Shown: positions 42,765-51,945 of the stretch, in pieces | Numbering within the stretch: position 1 is the first letter of the stretch | How the letters are laid out: every line of letters starts with the position of its first letter | Assembly: GCA_910577285.1 (NCBI GenBank) | Contig: CAJTLO010000001.1 | Location: 208,950-272,949 of the forward strand | From: an uncultured Rikenellaceae bacterium | GTDB taxonomy: Bacteria > Bacteroidota > Bacteroidia > Bacteroidales > Rikenellaceae | Length of the DNA: 64,000 nucleotides | Reading direction: 5' to 3' | The notes under the pieces: generated by a model | Database searches by the model: none | What the model was told of the DNA's origin: nothing | What the model saw: only the letters and a program-made list of their open reading frames with translations | Program-made: the position numbers and the translations under genes

Positions 42765-44210
42765 TCATACCCACCACTTGATCATGAAGAATTGAATGAG
42801 GCCGAATATCTCCAGACGCCCGAACAGCATGAGGGCGGTGGAGGAGATCTTCATTACACCCGGAATCGCTGCAAAACTCGCCATCGATCCGACCTCCCCG
42901 AATCCCGGTCCCACATTGCCCATGCAGGTGGCCGATGCCGTGAGCGCCGTGATGAAATCCACGCCGCAGGCCGCATTGATCAGTGTTCCCAAGATAACGA
43001 AAAGAAAGTAGACCGCAATGTAAAGCATCGCGAAATTGATGGTGGATTCCTCCTGGGTCACTCCGTCGAGCTTGATCCGCATCACCGCGTTGGGGTGTTG
43101 CTGCTGGCGTATTCTGTTGCGCAATACCTTGAATGAGAGCAGAATCCTGTCGCACTTGATGCCGCCCGTCGTGGAGCCGGCACATGCGCACTGGAGGGTG
43201 AAGAAAAAGAGGATGGCCGTTGTCAGCGGAGTCCACAGGGTGGTGTCGGCCGTAGCGAATCCGGTGGTGGTGAGTACGGTAATGCTTTGGAACAGGCCGT
43301 AGCGGATGGCCGAGGCGAGGGAGTCGTAGGTGCCCGAGAGCCACAGACTGAGGGTAATGATGACCACGCCGGCGGCCGTACAGAGAAAGTAGTAGCGGGC
43401 CACTTCGGAACGGAACAGGTTGTTCCTGCTGCCGGTGAGGGTGGAGTATATCAGACCGAAATGCAGCCCGGAGATGAAGGTGAACACCAGGAGGATCACT
43501 TCGATCCAGACGTTGTCGAAATAGGCGATGCTCGTGTTTTTGGTACTGAATCCGCCGGTGGAGATGGCCGAAAAGGCATGGTTGACGGCGTCGAACCAGT
43601 CCATGCCCGCCATGCGGAGCAGTACCAGGACCATGGCCGTCATGCCCATGTAGATGAAGAGCAGGATGTAGACGATCTTCTTGGTCTGGAAACGGTAGTT
43701 GTCTTTGGCGAGCGTGGAGAGTTCCACGCTGTAGAGCGTCATTTTGGTCTTGCCGAGCGAGGGCAGGATGGCCAGGGCGAACATGACCACGCCGATACCG
43801 CCGATCCAGTGGGTGGCCGACCGCCAGAAGAGCAGGCCGTCGGGCAGCGCTTCGATGTCGGTGAGGATGGTGGACCCGGTGGTGGTAAATCCGGATACGC
43901 TCTCGAACCATGCGTTTATCAGGTTGAACTCCCCTCCGTAGAGCAGGTAGGGAAAGGTGCCCACGAAGCAGGAGAGCAGCCATGCACCGGTGACGATGCA
44001 GTATCCCTCCTTGGCGTTGATCTGCTCCTTGCGGCGCACGAAGAGGATGGGAAACATGCCCAGGATGGCGGTCAGCAGCGAGGAGAGGAACAGGGGCGTG
44101 AAGCCGCTGTCCATGCCGTGCAGCCAGGAGATACCCGCCGAGAGAAGCATGAAGGCCGCGTCGATCAGCAAGACGACGCCGATGTATTTCAATACCAGTC
44201 CGGTCCTCAT
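42765..44210 (-). CDS. trkH: TrkH family potassium uptake protein
   Basis: 481 residues, four pore-loop repeats with selectivity-filter motifs FTTTGSTI, STGGFST, TTTGFAT and GNVGPGF. Pore-forming subunit for K+ (or Na+/K+) import. The regulatory TrkA subunit is not in the window. The gene overlaps the upstream sensor-like gene by 4 bases, indicating translational coupling. Confidence 0.94.
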   Translation of the reverse strand: MRTGLVLKYIGVVLLIDAAFMLLSAGISWLHGMDSGFTPLFLSSLLTAILGMFPILFVRRKEQINAKEGYCIVTGAWLLSCFVGTFPYLLYGGEFNLINAWFESVSGFTTTGSTILTDIEALPDGLLFWRSATHWIGGIGVVMFALAILPSLGKTKMTLYSVELSTLAKDNYRFQTKKIVYILLFIYMGMTAMVLVLLRMAGMDWFDAVNHAFSAISTGGFSTKNTSIAYFDNVWIEVILLVFTFISGLHFGLIYSTLTGSRNNLFRSEVARYYFLCTAAGVVIITLSLWLSGTYDSLASAIRYGLFQSITVLTTTGFATADTTLWTPLTTAILFFFTLQCACAGSTTGGIKCDRILLSFKVLRNRIRQQQHPNAVMRIKLDGVTQEESTINFAMLYIAVYFLFVILGTLINAACGVDFITALTASATCMGNVGPGFGEVGSMASFAAIPGVMKISSTALMLFGRLEIFGLIQFFMIKWWV

Positions 44211-44950
44211 TTCGGTTCGGTCTTTTTGCGTTCCGCCAGTTCGTCTATCATCTCTTTCAACCCTTCGATCTCATCGTCGTTGCTTTCGAATTTCGGAGCG
44301 AACGGAATGCCGTGGGCGAGGTAGTTCTTGAGCGATTTGTGGATGCGTATCACGGGGCGCACGTAGTAGCTGTCGACGAAGAAGTAGAACATCAGGACGA
44401 TGATGATGGCGATCAGCAACGTCAGGATGCTGGGCGTGATGGTTTTGTAGACGCTCTTTTCCAGCATCTGCGCCCGTGCCGGCAGGGAGTTGGCAGGCGA
44501 GGAGAGATAGTCCTTGAGCATGGCGTCCAGGTGGTAATAGGCCGGCAGGTAGATGGCCAGAAACCAGTCGATGTCTGCGGTTCCGTCGTCTGCCAGGTGG
44601 ACGGTCACGATCTCCCTGTATTCGCGGTCCGCCGTCCTGACCGCCGCCAGGTCGGTCGCATCCTCTTCCGTGATCGATGCCGCTTTCAGTGCCTCGTCGA
44701 AAGCCGCCCGTCCGAGTTCGTATCCGGCATCGGGAGTCGTGGCCTCCGACAGAATCATGCGCAGGATCGCACTGTTCTGCGATTGGAGGGCCGTCATCAT
44801 CCGGTCGGCGAGCTCGGTGTTGCGCAGATTGAGGGAGACAATCTCTTCCGATTGATTGCGAAGTCTTTGCAATTCATATACGGAAACGGCCCCCGCCAAA
44901 AGGAGGACGAGGGCAAGGCTGATGAAACCGATCGAAATTTTTTTGCGCAT
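44207..44950 (-). CDS. Orphan two-helix sensor-like membrane protein
   Basis: 247 residues: TM1 6-25 (ISIGFISLALVLLLAGAVSV), a helical periplasmic domain 26-175 resembling the four-helix-bundle sensors of chemoreceptors (EEIVSLNLRNTELADRMM, QSQNSAILRMILSE), TM2 178-200 (SILTLLIAIIIVLMFYFFVD), then about 50 cytoplasmic residues (PVIRIHKSLKNYLAHG...) like a truncated HAMP/stalk. No kinase, cyclase or methyl-accepting region follows. It is coupled to trkH by a 4-base overlap and may be a sensory or regulatory subunit of the transporter, or a decayed sensor. Confidence 0.65.
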   Translation of the reverse strand: MRKKISIGFISLALVLLLAGAVSVYELQRLRNQSEEIVSLNLRNTELADRMMTALQSQNSAILRMILSEATTPDAGYELGRAAFDEALKAASITEEDATDLAAVRTADREYREIVTVHLADDGTADIDWFLAIYLPAYYHLDAMLKDYLSSPANSLPARAQMLEKSVYKTITPSILTLLIAIIIVLMFYFFVDSYYVRPVIRIHKSLKNYLAHGIPFAPKFESNDDEIEGLKEMIDELAERKKTEPK

Positions 44951-44975
44951 GCCGCTGTCGTTTTTAATATTACGG

Positions 44976-44983
44976 CAAATATA
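44976..44983 (-). promoter_or_regulatory. -7 box of sensor-trkH operon promoter
   Basis: Minus strand TATATTTG with TTCG 19 bases upstream inside repeat unit B1; 25 bp before the ATG. Confidence 0.55.
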
Positions 44984-44986
44984 AAA

Positions 44987-45363
44987 TATATTCGCTGAAA
45001 ATCGAAAGTGCAGTCGGGCTGTAGGCCCGGTGCATGTTCGTGAAACGATTCGGTTGAAGCAGATAAGATTCTATCCGAGGCGATACGAAAGCGCAGACCT
45101 CCGAAGGGGGCCGGTGCGCAGTCGCGGGGCGATTCGAGGGAAACCAAATAACGAGTGGATTCGCCGGAGTGCGACGGCGCGAGCCGGTCGCAGGTCCGTG
45201 CAACGAGATCGGTGCGGCCGTTCCTCGGGAACCGTATCGATCGGAGCCCGGACGTTTGTTCCGGGTCGTGCACGCTCGCCGCTGCATTCGGTTGCGTCGA
45301 CAGCTGCGTTCCTCGGGAGCGGAGAGTCGGTGCAGGAATGCGTTTCGTACCGACAGATTCGGC
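44987..45363 (-). repeat. array B: five degenerate units of the dispersed repeat
   Basis: The landmark GATTCGG-like core recurs at about 45046, 45130, 45207, 45284 and 45354 (spacing 84, 77, 77, 70). Each is preceded (plus strand) by a GC-rich dyad: GTCGGGCTGTAGGCCCGG; ACCTCCGAAGGGGGCCGGT; GCGACGGCGCGAGCCGGTCGC; CCCGGACGTTTGTTCCGGG. The array fills the whole gap between the sensor-trkH promoter and the mtaB stop codon. No ORF here is convincing. Confidence 0.6.
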
Positions 45364-46662
45364 TCACAGCAGCGAGGCGAACACCATGCCGTCGGCGTCG
45401 AGACCTTCGAGTCGGACAGGGCACAGCTCGTTTACCAAGGTACGGTCGTAGGGGGCCTTGCAGCGTATGTAGTTATCCGTATAGCCGTACATCATCCCGT
45501 CGTTGCCCCGGCCCTCGAAGAGCACCTCGGCGGTGCGGCCCACGTAGGCTTCGCAAAAGCGGCGGTGCAGCGTCGTACAGAGGGTCCCGAGCCGTTCGGC
45601 ACGCAGGGTTTTCACGTCGTCGCGTACCCTGCCCGGCATCTGGGCGGCAGGAGTGCCGGGACGCTCCGAAAAGGGGAATACGTGCAGATAGGCCGGGGAG
45701 AGCGATTCGAGCAGGGCGTAGGTCTGCTCGAAATCCTCGTCCGTTTCGCCGGGGAAGCCCACGATGACGTCGACGCCGATGAAGGCGTCGGGCATGCCGC
45801 GCCTGACGGCTTCGATGCGGTCACGGAAGGTTTCCGAGCGGTAGCGGCGGCGCATGAGTCCGAGAATGCGGTCCGAGCCGCTCTGCAGCGGAATATGGAA
45901 ATGGGGTTGGAATTTGGGCGACGCCGTACAGATGTCGATGACCTCGTCGGTCAGCAGGTTGGGTTCGATGGAGGAGATGCGGTAACGTTCGATGCCCTCC
46001 ACCCGGTCGAGCGCTCGGAGCAGGTCGGGAAACCGTTCGCCGGTGCTTCGGCCGAAGTCGCCCGTGTTGATGCCCGTGATGACGATCTCCTTGCGGTCCG
46101 AGGCGGCGATGCGTTCGGCCTCCCGGACCAGGTCGGCGACGGGCATGTTGCGGCTCGCCCCCCTGGCGTAGTGGATCGTACAGTAGGCGCATTTGTAGTC
46201 GCAGCCGTCCTGTACCTTGAGAAAGGCCCGGGTGCGTTCGCCCGTTGAGAAGGCGGCGAAGAAGTTGGTCAGTTCCGTCGTGTCGCACGAATAGATGCGG
46301 GCACCCGACTTGCCTCCCAGGGCCGCTACGCGGTCGAAAAGCGTCCCCTTGTCGCGGTTGCTCAGCACGAGGTCCACCCCTTCGATGGCCGCTATCTCCT
46401 CGGGGCGCAACTGGGCGTAGCATCCCGTGACGGCGATGATGGCGTCCGGGGCGTCGCGGTGGAGGCGGCGCACCAGGTTGCGGCACTTCTTCTCGGCGTG
46501 TTCGGTGACGGCGCAGGTGTTCACTACGCATATATCCGCTTCGGCCGCATGGCGGGTGCGGAGGTAGCCGCCCTCCTCGAACTGACGGGCGATGGTGGCG
46601 GTTTCGGAGAAGTTCAATTTGCAGCCCAGGGTATGGAAACTGACTTTTTTCGGTGCAGGCAT
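45364..46662 (-). CDS. mtaB: tRNA t6A37 methylthiotransferase MtaB
   Basis: 432 residues. N-terminal UPF0004 domain with cysteines in LGCKLN, VNTCAV and TGCYAQ for the auxiliary cluster. Radical SAM domain with CDYKCAYCTI (CxxxCxxC) near 155. C-terminal TRAM domain from about 375. Converts t6A to ms2t6A at position 37 of ANN-decoding tRNAs. Confidence 0.94.
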   Translation of the reverse strand: MPAPKKVSFHTLGCKLNFSETATIARQFEEGGYLRTRHAAEADICVVNTCAVTEHAEKKCRNLVRRLHRDAPDAIIAVTGCYAQLRPEEIAAIEGVDLVLSNRDKGTLFDRVAALGGKSGARIYSCDTTELTNFFAAFSTGERTRAFLKVQDGCDYKCAYCTIHYARGASRNMPVADLVREAERIAASDRKEIVITGINTGDFGRSTGERFPDLLRALDRVEGIERYRISSIEPNLLTDEVIDICTASPKFQPHFHIPLQSGSDRILGLMRRRYRSETFRDRIEAVRRGMPDAFIGVDVIVGFPGETDEDFEQTYALLESLSPAYLHVFPFSERPGTPAAQMPGRVRDDVKTLRAERLGTLCTTLHRRFCEAYVGRTAEVLFEGRGNDGMMYGYTDNYIRCKAPYDRTLVNELCPVRLEGLDADGMVFASLL

Positions 46663-46763
46663 CTGGATTCTGTTTTGGACCGCGAAGTTACGAAAAAGGG
46701 GGCAAAGGGTGAAATAAAACGCGGGAGGGTGCGGCGAGCCGTCGTCTGCTGGCGATTTTTCGT

Positions 46764-46771
46764 TAAATTTG
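46764..46771 (+). promoter_or_regulatory. -7 box of znuB-like gene promoter
   Basis: TAAATTTG, 24 bp before the ATG at 46796. Confidence 0.5.
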
Positions 46772-46795
46772 CATTTCGCAAAACGGCGAGGGAAT

Positions 46796-47638
46796 ATGGA
46801 CTTCTTCAGGGCGCTTCACGATTACGGCTTTTTGCAGCATGCGATGTGGGCGGCGATACTTTCGGGTGTCGTTTGCGGCATCGTGGGTACTTATATCGTG
46901 GCCAGGCGCATGGTCTTCCTGAGCGGCGGTATCACCCACGCCTCCTTCGGGGGGATCGGCATCGCCTATTACTGCGGGTTGGACCCCATCCTCGGGGCCA
47001 CGGTGTTCGCGTTGCTCTCGTCGCTCGGCATCGAGTGGGGCTCGCGGAAGGGGAAAGTTCGGGAGGATTCGGCCATCGGCATGGTGTGGAGTTTCGGCAT
47101 GGCCGTCGGTGTGATATTCGTCTACCTGACGCCCGGTTATGCTCCGAATCTGATGAGTTTCCTTTTCGGCAATATTCTGACGGTGACCGGGGCGGACCTC
47201 GTCGCCCTGGGATCGCTTGCGGTCGTGCTGCTGGTGCTGGCGCTCTTTTTCCTGCGGACGGTGATGTACGTCGCCTTCGATGTGCAGTTCGCACGGAGCA
47301 GGGGCGTACCGGTCGCGGCGGTGTCGTATGCGATGGCGGTGCTCGTGGCCCTTGCGGTGGTCTTCTGTATCCGCAGCGTGGGGATCGTGCTCCTGATCTC
47401 GCTGCTGACGGTGCCGGCCGTCATCGTCAACGCTTTCACCCGTTCCTTTACCCGGATGACCGGGTGGGCGTGCGGGGTCGCCGTCGTGGGGAACGTGGCC
47501 GGACTTTACCTCAGTTACGTGCTGGATATTCCCGCCGGAGCCGCCACAATATTTCTGTTGGCGCTGGCGCTTATAATAATAAAACTGTTACCTTTGCGTA
47601 GCCGAAAAACCGTGGCGGATCGTGAAAACCCTCGATAA
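46796..47638 (+). CDS. Metal ABC transporter permease (ZnuB/MntB family)
   Basis: 280 residues from ATG 46796, about eight membrane helices. ABC-3 family blocks: VCGIVGTYIVARRMVFLSGGITHASFGGIGIAYY at 22-55 (described by position) and SVGIVLLISLLTVPA near 193-207. It would form the channel for Zn or Mn import, but no ATPase or binding-protein gene is adjacent, so partners lie elsewhere. Its 3' end overlaps lptF/G by 17 bases. Confidence 0.87.
   Translation: MDFFRALHDYGFLQHAMWAAILSGVVCGIVGTYIVARRMVFLSGGITHASFGGIGIAYYCGLDPILGATVFALLSSLGIEWGSRKGKVREDSAIGMVWSFGMAVGVIFVYLTPGYAPNLMSFLFGNILTVTGADLVALGSLAVVLLVLALFFLRTVMYVAFDVQFARSRGVPVAAVSYAMAVLVALAVVFCIRSVGIVLLISLLTVPAVIVNAFTRSFTRMTGWACGVAVVGNVAGLYLSYVLDIPAGAATIFLLALALIIIKLLPLRSRKTVADRENPR
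47589..47596 (+). promoter_or_regulatory. internal -7 box ahead of lptF/G
   Basis: TACCTTTG inside the last codons of the znuB-like gene, 25 bp before the lptF/G GTG; could uncouple the two. Confidence 0.4.
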
Positions 47639-49118
47639 GTTCATCCTGAAGTCGTACATAGGGCCTATGGTCCTGACGTTCTTCATTGTGGCGTTCATCT
47701 TCCTGATGAACTTCCTTTGGAGATACATCGACGACCTCGTCGGCAAGGGGCTGGAATTCGGAGTGATTCTCGAATTATTGGGGTATGCCGCCGCCATGAA
47801 CATTCCCATGGCCCTTCCGCTGGCCACCCTCTTTGCGGCCATCATGACGATGGGCAATCTGGGGGAGAACAACGAACTGCTCGCCATGAAGTCGGCGGGC
47901 ATTTCGCTGCCGCGCATTCTCGCTCCGCTGGTGGTATTGGTCGTGTTCGTGGCCATAGGCGGCTTTTTCGCCACCAACAACCTGGTGCCGTATTGTTGGA
48001 AACAGATGAACGCCCTGCTCGCGGACATCCGTCAGCAGAAGCAGACCATCGAGTTTACCGACGGTGCGTTTTTCAACGGCATCGACGACATGAGTATCCG
48101 GGTGGGACATCAGGACAAGGAGACCGGCCGGCTGAACGACGTACTCATCTACGATACGCGGAACCAGTCCAAGAACGGAACGATGTCCACGACGCTGGCC
48201 GATTCGGGGTATATCCGCCTGTCGGACGACAAACGCTACCTGCTGGTGATGCTCTACAACGGCGAACGCTACGAAACCACGCGCGATTATCATTGGTACA
48301 CCGAGAGCCAGTTCACCCATCAGGCTTTCGACATGCAGAACGCGGTCATTCCGCTGGAGGGATTCGACTTCGAGCGTTCCAGCAGCGACCGTTTCAGCCA
48401 CGGTACCCAGACCCAGCCCATCGCACGGCTGGAAAAGGATATCGACTCGCTCAATATCGTGGTGGCGCGGGAGATGGCCCGCTCTTACGAGCCGCTGTTC
48501 CGCAACAACCTCCTGCAATACGATCCGCTGGTCATGGGAATGCTGGACAGCGTGAAGACCGACTACTCCTACCGTAGACCGGAGCCGATGTACGAGCGGA
48601 TGGAGAATCTTTCGCTGGTGCAGCGCAAGGAGCTGCTCAACAATGCGCTGATGCGTGCCAAGAATTCCCGGAATACCATCAACTACGAGGAGGACTCCTA
48701 CAAGCAGACGTTGAATGATCTTTACCGCTCCGAAATCGAGTGGCACCGCAAAGTGTCGCTGCCCGTATCGGTGATGATCTTCTTCCTGATCGGGGCGCCT
48801 CTGGGGGCGATCATCCGCAAGGGGGGGCTCGGCATGCCCGTGGTGGTGTCGGTACTCTTTTTCGTGGTGTATTACATCATCAGTATGGCGGGCGAGAAGA
48901 TGGCCCGCGACGGCATCCGGGATGCGTTCGAGGGGATGTGGCTTTCGTCGTTCATCCTGCTGCCGATCGCGTTTTACCTTATTTACAAGTCGACGAACGA
49001 TTCCAATCTATTCAATTTGGATTGGTACAAAATACAATTTGCCCGGTTGAAAGAGAAGGTCGGCCGGATCAGACAACACAGAAAAGAGAGCAATGAGCAT
49101 GGAACAAAGGAAGCTTAA
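47622..49118 (+). CDS. LptF/LptG family LPS export permease
   Basis: 498 residues from GTG 47622. Three N-terminal helices (SYIGPMVLTFFIVAFIFLMNFLW; YAAAMNIPMALPLATLFAAIMTMG; ILAPLVVLVVFVAIGGFFATNN, given as spans), a periplasmic beta-jellyroll 130-380, and three C-terminal helices (FFLIGAPLGAIIRKGGLG). Moves lipopolysaccharide out of the inner membrane in the Lpt machine. Followed by ribBA with a 26-base overlap, a conserved arrangement in Bacteroidales. Confidence 0.9.
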   Translation: MKTLDKFILKSYIGPMVLTFFIVAFIFLMNFLWRYIDDLVGKGLEFGVILELLGYAAAMNIPMALPLATLFAAIMTMGNLGENNELLAMKSAGISLPRILAPLVVLVVFVAIGGFFATNNLVPYCWKQMNALLADIRQQKQTIEFTDGAFFNGIDDMSIRVGHQDKETGRLNDVLIYDTRNQSKNGTMSTTLADSGYIRLSDDKRYLLVMLYNGERYETTRDYHWYTESQFTHQAFDMQNAVIPLEGFDFERSSSDRFSHGTQTQPIARLEKDIDSLNIVVAREMARSYEPLFRNNLLQYDPLVMGMLDSVKTDYSYRRPEPMYERMENLSLVQRKELLNNALMRAKNSRNTINYEEDSYKQTLNDLYRSEIEWHRKVSLPVSVMIFFLIGAPLGAIIRKGGLGMPVVVSVLFFVVYYIISMAGEKMARDGIRDAFEGMWLSSFILLPIAFYLIYKSTNDSNLFNLDWYKIQFARLKEKVGRIRQHRKESNEHGTKEA

Positions 49119-50325
49119 TACCGTAGAGGAGGTCCTCGAGGATTTCCGTCAGGGGAAGGTCGTCATCGTGGTGGATGACGAAGACAGGGAGAACGAAGGC
49201 GACTTCATTGTGGCTGCGGAGAAGATCACTCCCGAGATCGTCAATTTCATGCTGCACAACGGCCGCGGCGTACTCTGTACTCCGCTGACCGAGGACAGGT
49301 GCCGCGAACTGGACCTCGACATGATGGTAGGCAACAATACCTCGCTGTTGGGGACGCCGTTCACGGTGACGGTGGACTATCTGCACGACGGGTGCACGAC
49401 GGGCGTTTCGATCCACGACCGGGCCGCGACCATCCGTGCCCTCGTGGACCCGAATGCCAAGCCGGAGGATTTCGGCCGTCCGGGCCATATCAATCCGCTG
49501 CGTGCCCGCAACAAAGGGGTATTGAGGCGACCGGGCCACACCGAAGCCACGATCGACCTGGCCCGCATGGCGGGTCTGAGGCCGGGCGGTGCGCTGATCG
49601 AGATCATGAACGAGGACGGCACCATGGCCCGTCTGCCGCAGTTGATGGAGATCGCCGATAAGTTCGGTCTGAAGATCGTGTCGATCGCCGACATCATCGC
49701 CTACCGCCTGCAGAAGGAGAGCATCGTGGAGAAGGGCGAGGAGGTAGCGATGCCTACGCAGTGGGGCGAATTCCGTTTTATTCCGTTCAAGCAGGAGAGC
49801 AACGGCCTGGAGCACATGGCCCTTATCAAGGGGAGCTGGGAGCCCGGCGAACCGGTGCTGGTACGTGTCCACTCCTCCTGCGCCACGGGCGATATCTTCG
49901 GCTCGGTGAGGTGCGATTGCGGCGCTCAGTTGGCGGAGTCCATCCGCATGATCGAGCGGGAAGGCAAGGGCGCCGTGATCTATCTGATGCAGGAGGGCCG
50001 GGGGATCGGCCTCTGCAACAAGATCAAGGCTTATAAGTTGCAGGATGAGAACGGCTACGATACGGCGGAAGCCAACATACAGCTCGGCTTTGCCGTGGAC
50101 GAAAGGGATTACGGCGTGGGGGCCAGCATTCTGCATGCGCTCGGCATCACCAAGATGCGTCTGATGACCAACAACCCCACCAAGCGGGCGGGGCTCGAAG
50201 GCTACGGACTCTCCATCGAAGAGATCGTGCCGATCGTCACCGAGCCGACGAAGTACAACGAACGTTACCTCAAGACCAAAGAGGAGCGCATGGGGCATAA
50301 GCTCGGCCTCTTCAAACAGGAATAA
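49093..50325 (+). CDS. ribBA: Bifunctional RibBA (DHBP synthase / GTP cyclohydrolase II)
   Basis: 410 residues. RibB domain 1-205: DDEDRENEGDFI at 28-39 (Mg/substrate acids), HDGCTTGVSIHDRA near 100-113, RRPGHTEATIDLA. RibA domain 210-400: zinc cysteines in SSCATGDIFGSVRCDCG, catalytic RGIGL, and GYGLSIEEIVPI. Provides both starting compounds for riboflavin. Overlaps the lptF/G 3' end. Confidence 0.95.
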   Translation: MSMEQRKLNTVEEVLEDFRQGKVVIVVDDEDRENEGDFIVAAEKITPEIVNFMLHNGRGVLCTPLTEDRCRELDLDMMVGNNTSLLGTPFTVTVDYLHDGCTTGVSIHDRAATIRALVDPNAKPEDFGRPGHINPLRARNKGVLRRPGHTEATIDLARMAGLRPGGALIEIMNEDGTMARLPQLMEIADKFGLKIVSIADIIAYRLQKESIVEKGEEVAMPTQWGEFRFIPFKQESNGLEHMALIKGSWEPGEPVLVRVHSSCATGDIFGSVRCDCGAQLAESIRMIEREGKGAVIYLMQEGRGIGLCNKIKAYKLQDENGYDTAEANIQLGFAVDERDYGVGASILHALGITKMRLMTNNPTKRAGLEGYGLSIEEIVPIVTEPTKYNERYLKTKEERMGHKLGLFKQE

Positions 50326-50349
50326 TAACCCGCAACGAAGCATCGCAGT

Positions 50350-51333
50350 ATGGCAGTCGATCCGAAGAAGCTGCGCATCGTGTACATGGGTACGCCCGAC
50401 TTCGCCGTGGCGCCGTTGAAGGCGCTGGTGGAAGGGGGCTACGATGTGGTAGCGGTCGTCACCATGCCCGATAAACCGGCCGGGCGGGGACTGAAATTGC
50501 AGGAGAGCGCGGTGAAGCGTTACGCCGTTTCCGCGGGCCTGCCGCTCTTGCAACCGGCGGACCTCCGTGGAGAGGAGTTCGTCGCGGAGCTTGTCGCGTT
50601 GCGGCCCGACCTGGGGATCGTGGTGGCTTTCAAGATGCTGCCTCCGGCGGTATTCGAGTTGCCGCGTTACGGTACCTTCAACCTGCATGCGTCGTTGCTG
50701 CCGCAGTACCGCGGAGCGGCGCCCATCAACTGGGCGATCATCAACGGTGAACGGGAAACGGGGGTAACGACCTTCATGCTGAATCCGCGGATGGACGAGG
50801 GGGCGGTGATTGCCTCGCGCCGGGTAGCGATTGCGGAGGAGGACAATGCCGGAACTTTGCACGACAAACTGATGGCGACGGGAGCGCAACTCGTTACGGA
50901 GAGCGTGGATGCCGTGGCGGCGGAGGGCTTCCGCCCCGAACCGCAACCTGTCGTGGAGACGTTGAAGCCGGCTCCCAAGATATTCAAGGAGACGTGCCAT
51001 GTGGATTTCTCCGCCGAAGGCGAGCGTATCGTCGACCTCGTGCGGGGAGTGTCGCCCTATCCGGGGGCATGGGGCATGCTTCGGGAACGCTCCGCGGAGG
51101 AGGGGAGTCTTGTCCGGGAGGGGATCGTGAAGATCTACGCGGCGGATTTTCAGCCCGATGCGCAGGTCCGCGTCGCACCGGGCAGCGTTTCGGTAGAGAA
51201 CGGAACGATGCGTATCGCCTGTCGCGACGGTTATATTCTTCCCCGACAGGTGCAGCCGGCCGGCAAACAACGCATGGAGGTGCAGCAATACCTGAACGGT
51301 CTGAAAACGAAAGGCGACCTGCGGTTTGAATGA
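50350..51333 (+). CDS. fmt: Methionyl-tRNA formyltransferase
   Basis: 327 residues. Formyl-transfer domain with YMGTPDFAV at 12-20, the catalytic SLLPQYRGAAPINWAI block near 114-129, and FMLNPRMDEGAVI near 142. The C-terminal OB domain binds tRNA. Formylates initiator Met-tRNA. 24 bp after ribBA, likely same operon. Confidence 0.95.
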   Translation: MAVDPKKLRIVYMGTPDFAVAPLKALVEGGYDVVAVVTMPDKPAGRGLKLQESAVKRYAVSAGLPLLQPADLRGEEFVAELVALRPDLGIVVAFKMLPPAVFELPRYGTFNLHASLLPQYRGAAPINWAIINGERETGVTTFMLNPRMDEGAVIASRRVAIAEEDNAGTLHDKLMATGAQLVTESVDAVAAEGFRPEPQPVVETLKPAPKIFKETCHVDFSAEGERIVDLVRGVSPYPGAWGMLRERSAEEGSLVREGIVKIYAADFQPDAQVRVAPGSVSVENGTMRIACRDGYILPRQVQPAGKQRMEVQQYLNGLKTKGDLRFE

Positions 51334-51843
51334 TTCCGGACCGGAAGAAGGGACGGGACCGCTCCATGCCTGGTGGCAAGAGTGCTTGCATCCGCTTCTG
51401 CATCGCACGGAATCCGCTACGTAAACGTAGCGCGGAATAGGGCGGACGATGCGTCCCAGAGCAAAGCGAAACGTCATAACCTCCTTTCGATGAGGGCGAT
51501 TCATCCGACAACAGTGCGACGGGTATACTCGTCGCACTTCTTTTTTCCGCACTATTTTCCGCCAGTGGGGGTATGTAGTCGGGTGGGGCGGATCATACGC
51601 AAAGCGGAGCAAGGGAGCCGTTGGGCGTCGCACGGTCGGTAGATGCGTTTTTGTGTAGAGGTCGGCCGTATCTTTTCGGACCTGCTGCGGGATGGCTGGT
51701 GGCCTTCGACGCATCGAAAACTCTTTAGTGCGGCACCGGAGGCTGCTCATCGACAACGAACCGGCCACCTTTTCAGCCTGGCTGCGGGTGCTGCGTCGCT
51801 TTATAGGCGGCGGGACGACCGGAAGAGAGGAAACCTTATTTTC
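51334..51843. other. 510-bp gap after fmt
   Basis: Holds a small hairpin CGCTACG-TAAA-CGTAGCG at 51415-51432 and one T-tailed terminator. Frames crossing it (for example 51643 onward upstream of the DUF4377 start) are not protein-like. No tRNA-like cloverleaf found by eye. Confidence 0.4.
51513..51547 (+). terminator. intrinsic terminator
   Basis: Stem AGTGCGAC/GTCGCACT, 10-base loop, then TTCTTTTTTCC. Probably ends the znuB-lptFG-ribBA-fmt transcript 180 bp past fmt. Confidence 0.75.
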
Positions 51844-51874
51844 TTTTCCGGTGCAACAAAACGGGTTACATTTG
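51844..51874 (+). promoter_or_regulatory. promoter of DUF4377 gene
   Basis: TTTT at 51844-51847, 19 bases, TACATTTG at 51867-51874; 71 bp before the ATG. Confidence 0.6.
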
Positions 51875-51945
51875 CATCTATAAGGAAAGGACGCCCGCAG
51901 GAGGAGGGGCCGGCAACCGGCTGTATTACCAAAAACACATGCCTC

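Noticed and set aside
51334..51640. tRNA or stable RNA gene
   Set aside because: Only a short CGCTACG hairpin and a terminator are visible; no T-loop or acceptor stem could be paired.
49069..51768. 899-codon open frame antisense to ribBA and fmt
   Set aside because: High-GC codon bias leaves long antisense frames open here; it lies opposite two well-supported enzymes and its translation is rich in His/Arg with no domain.
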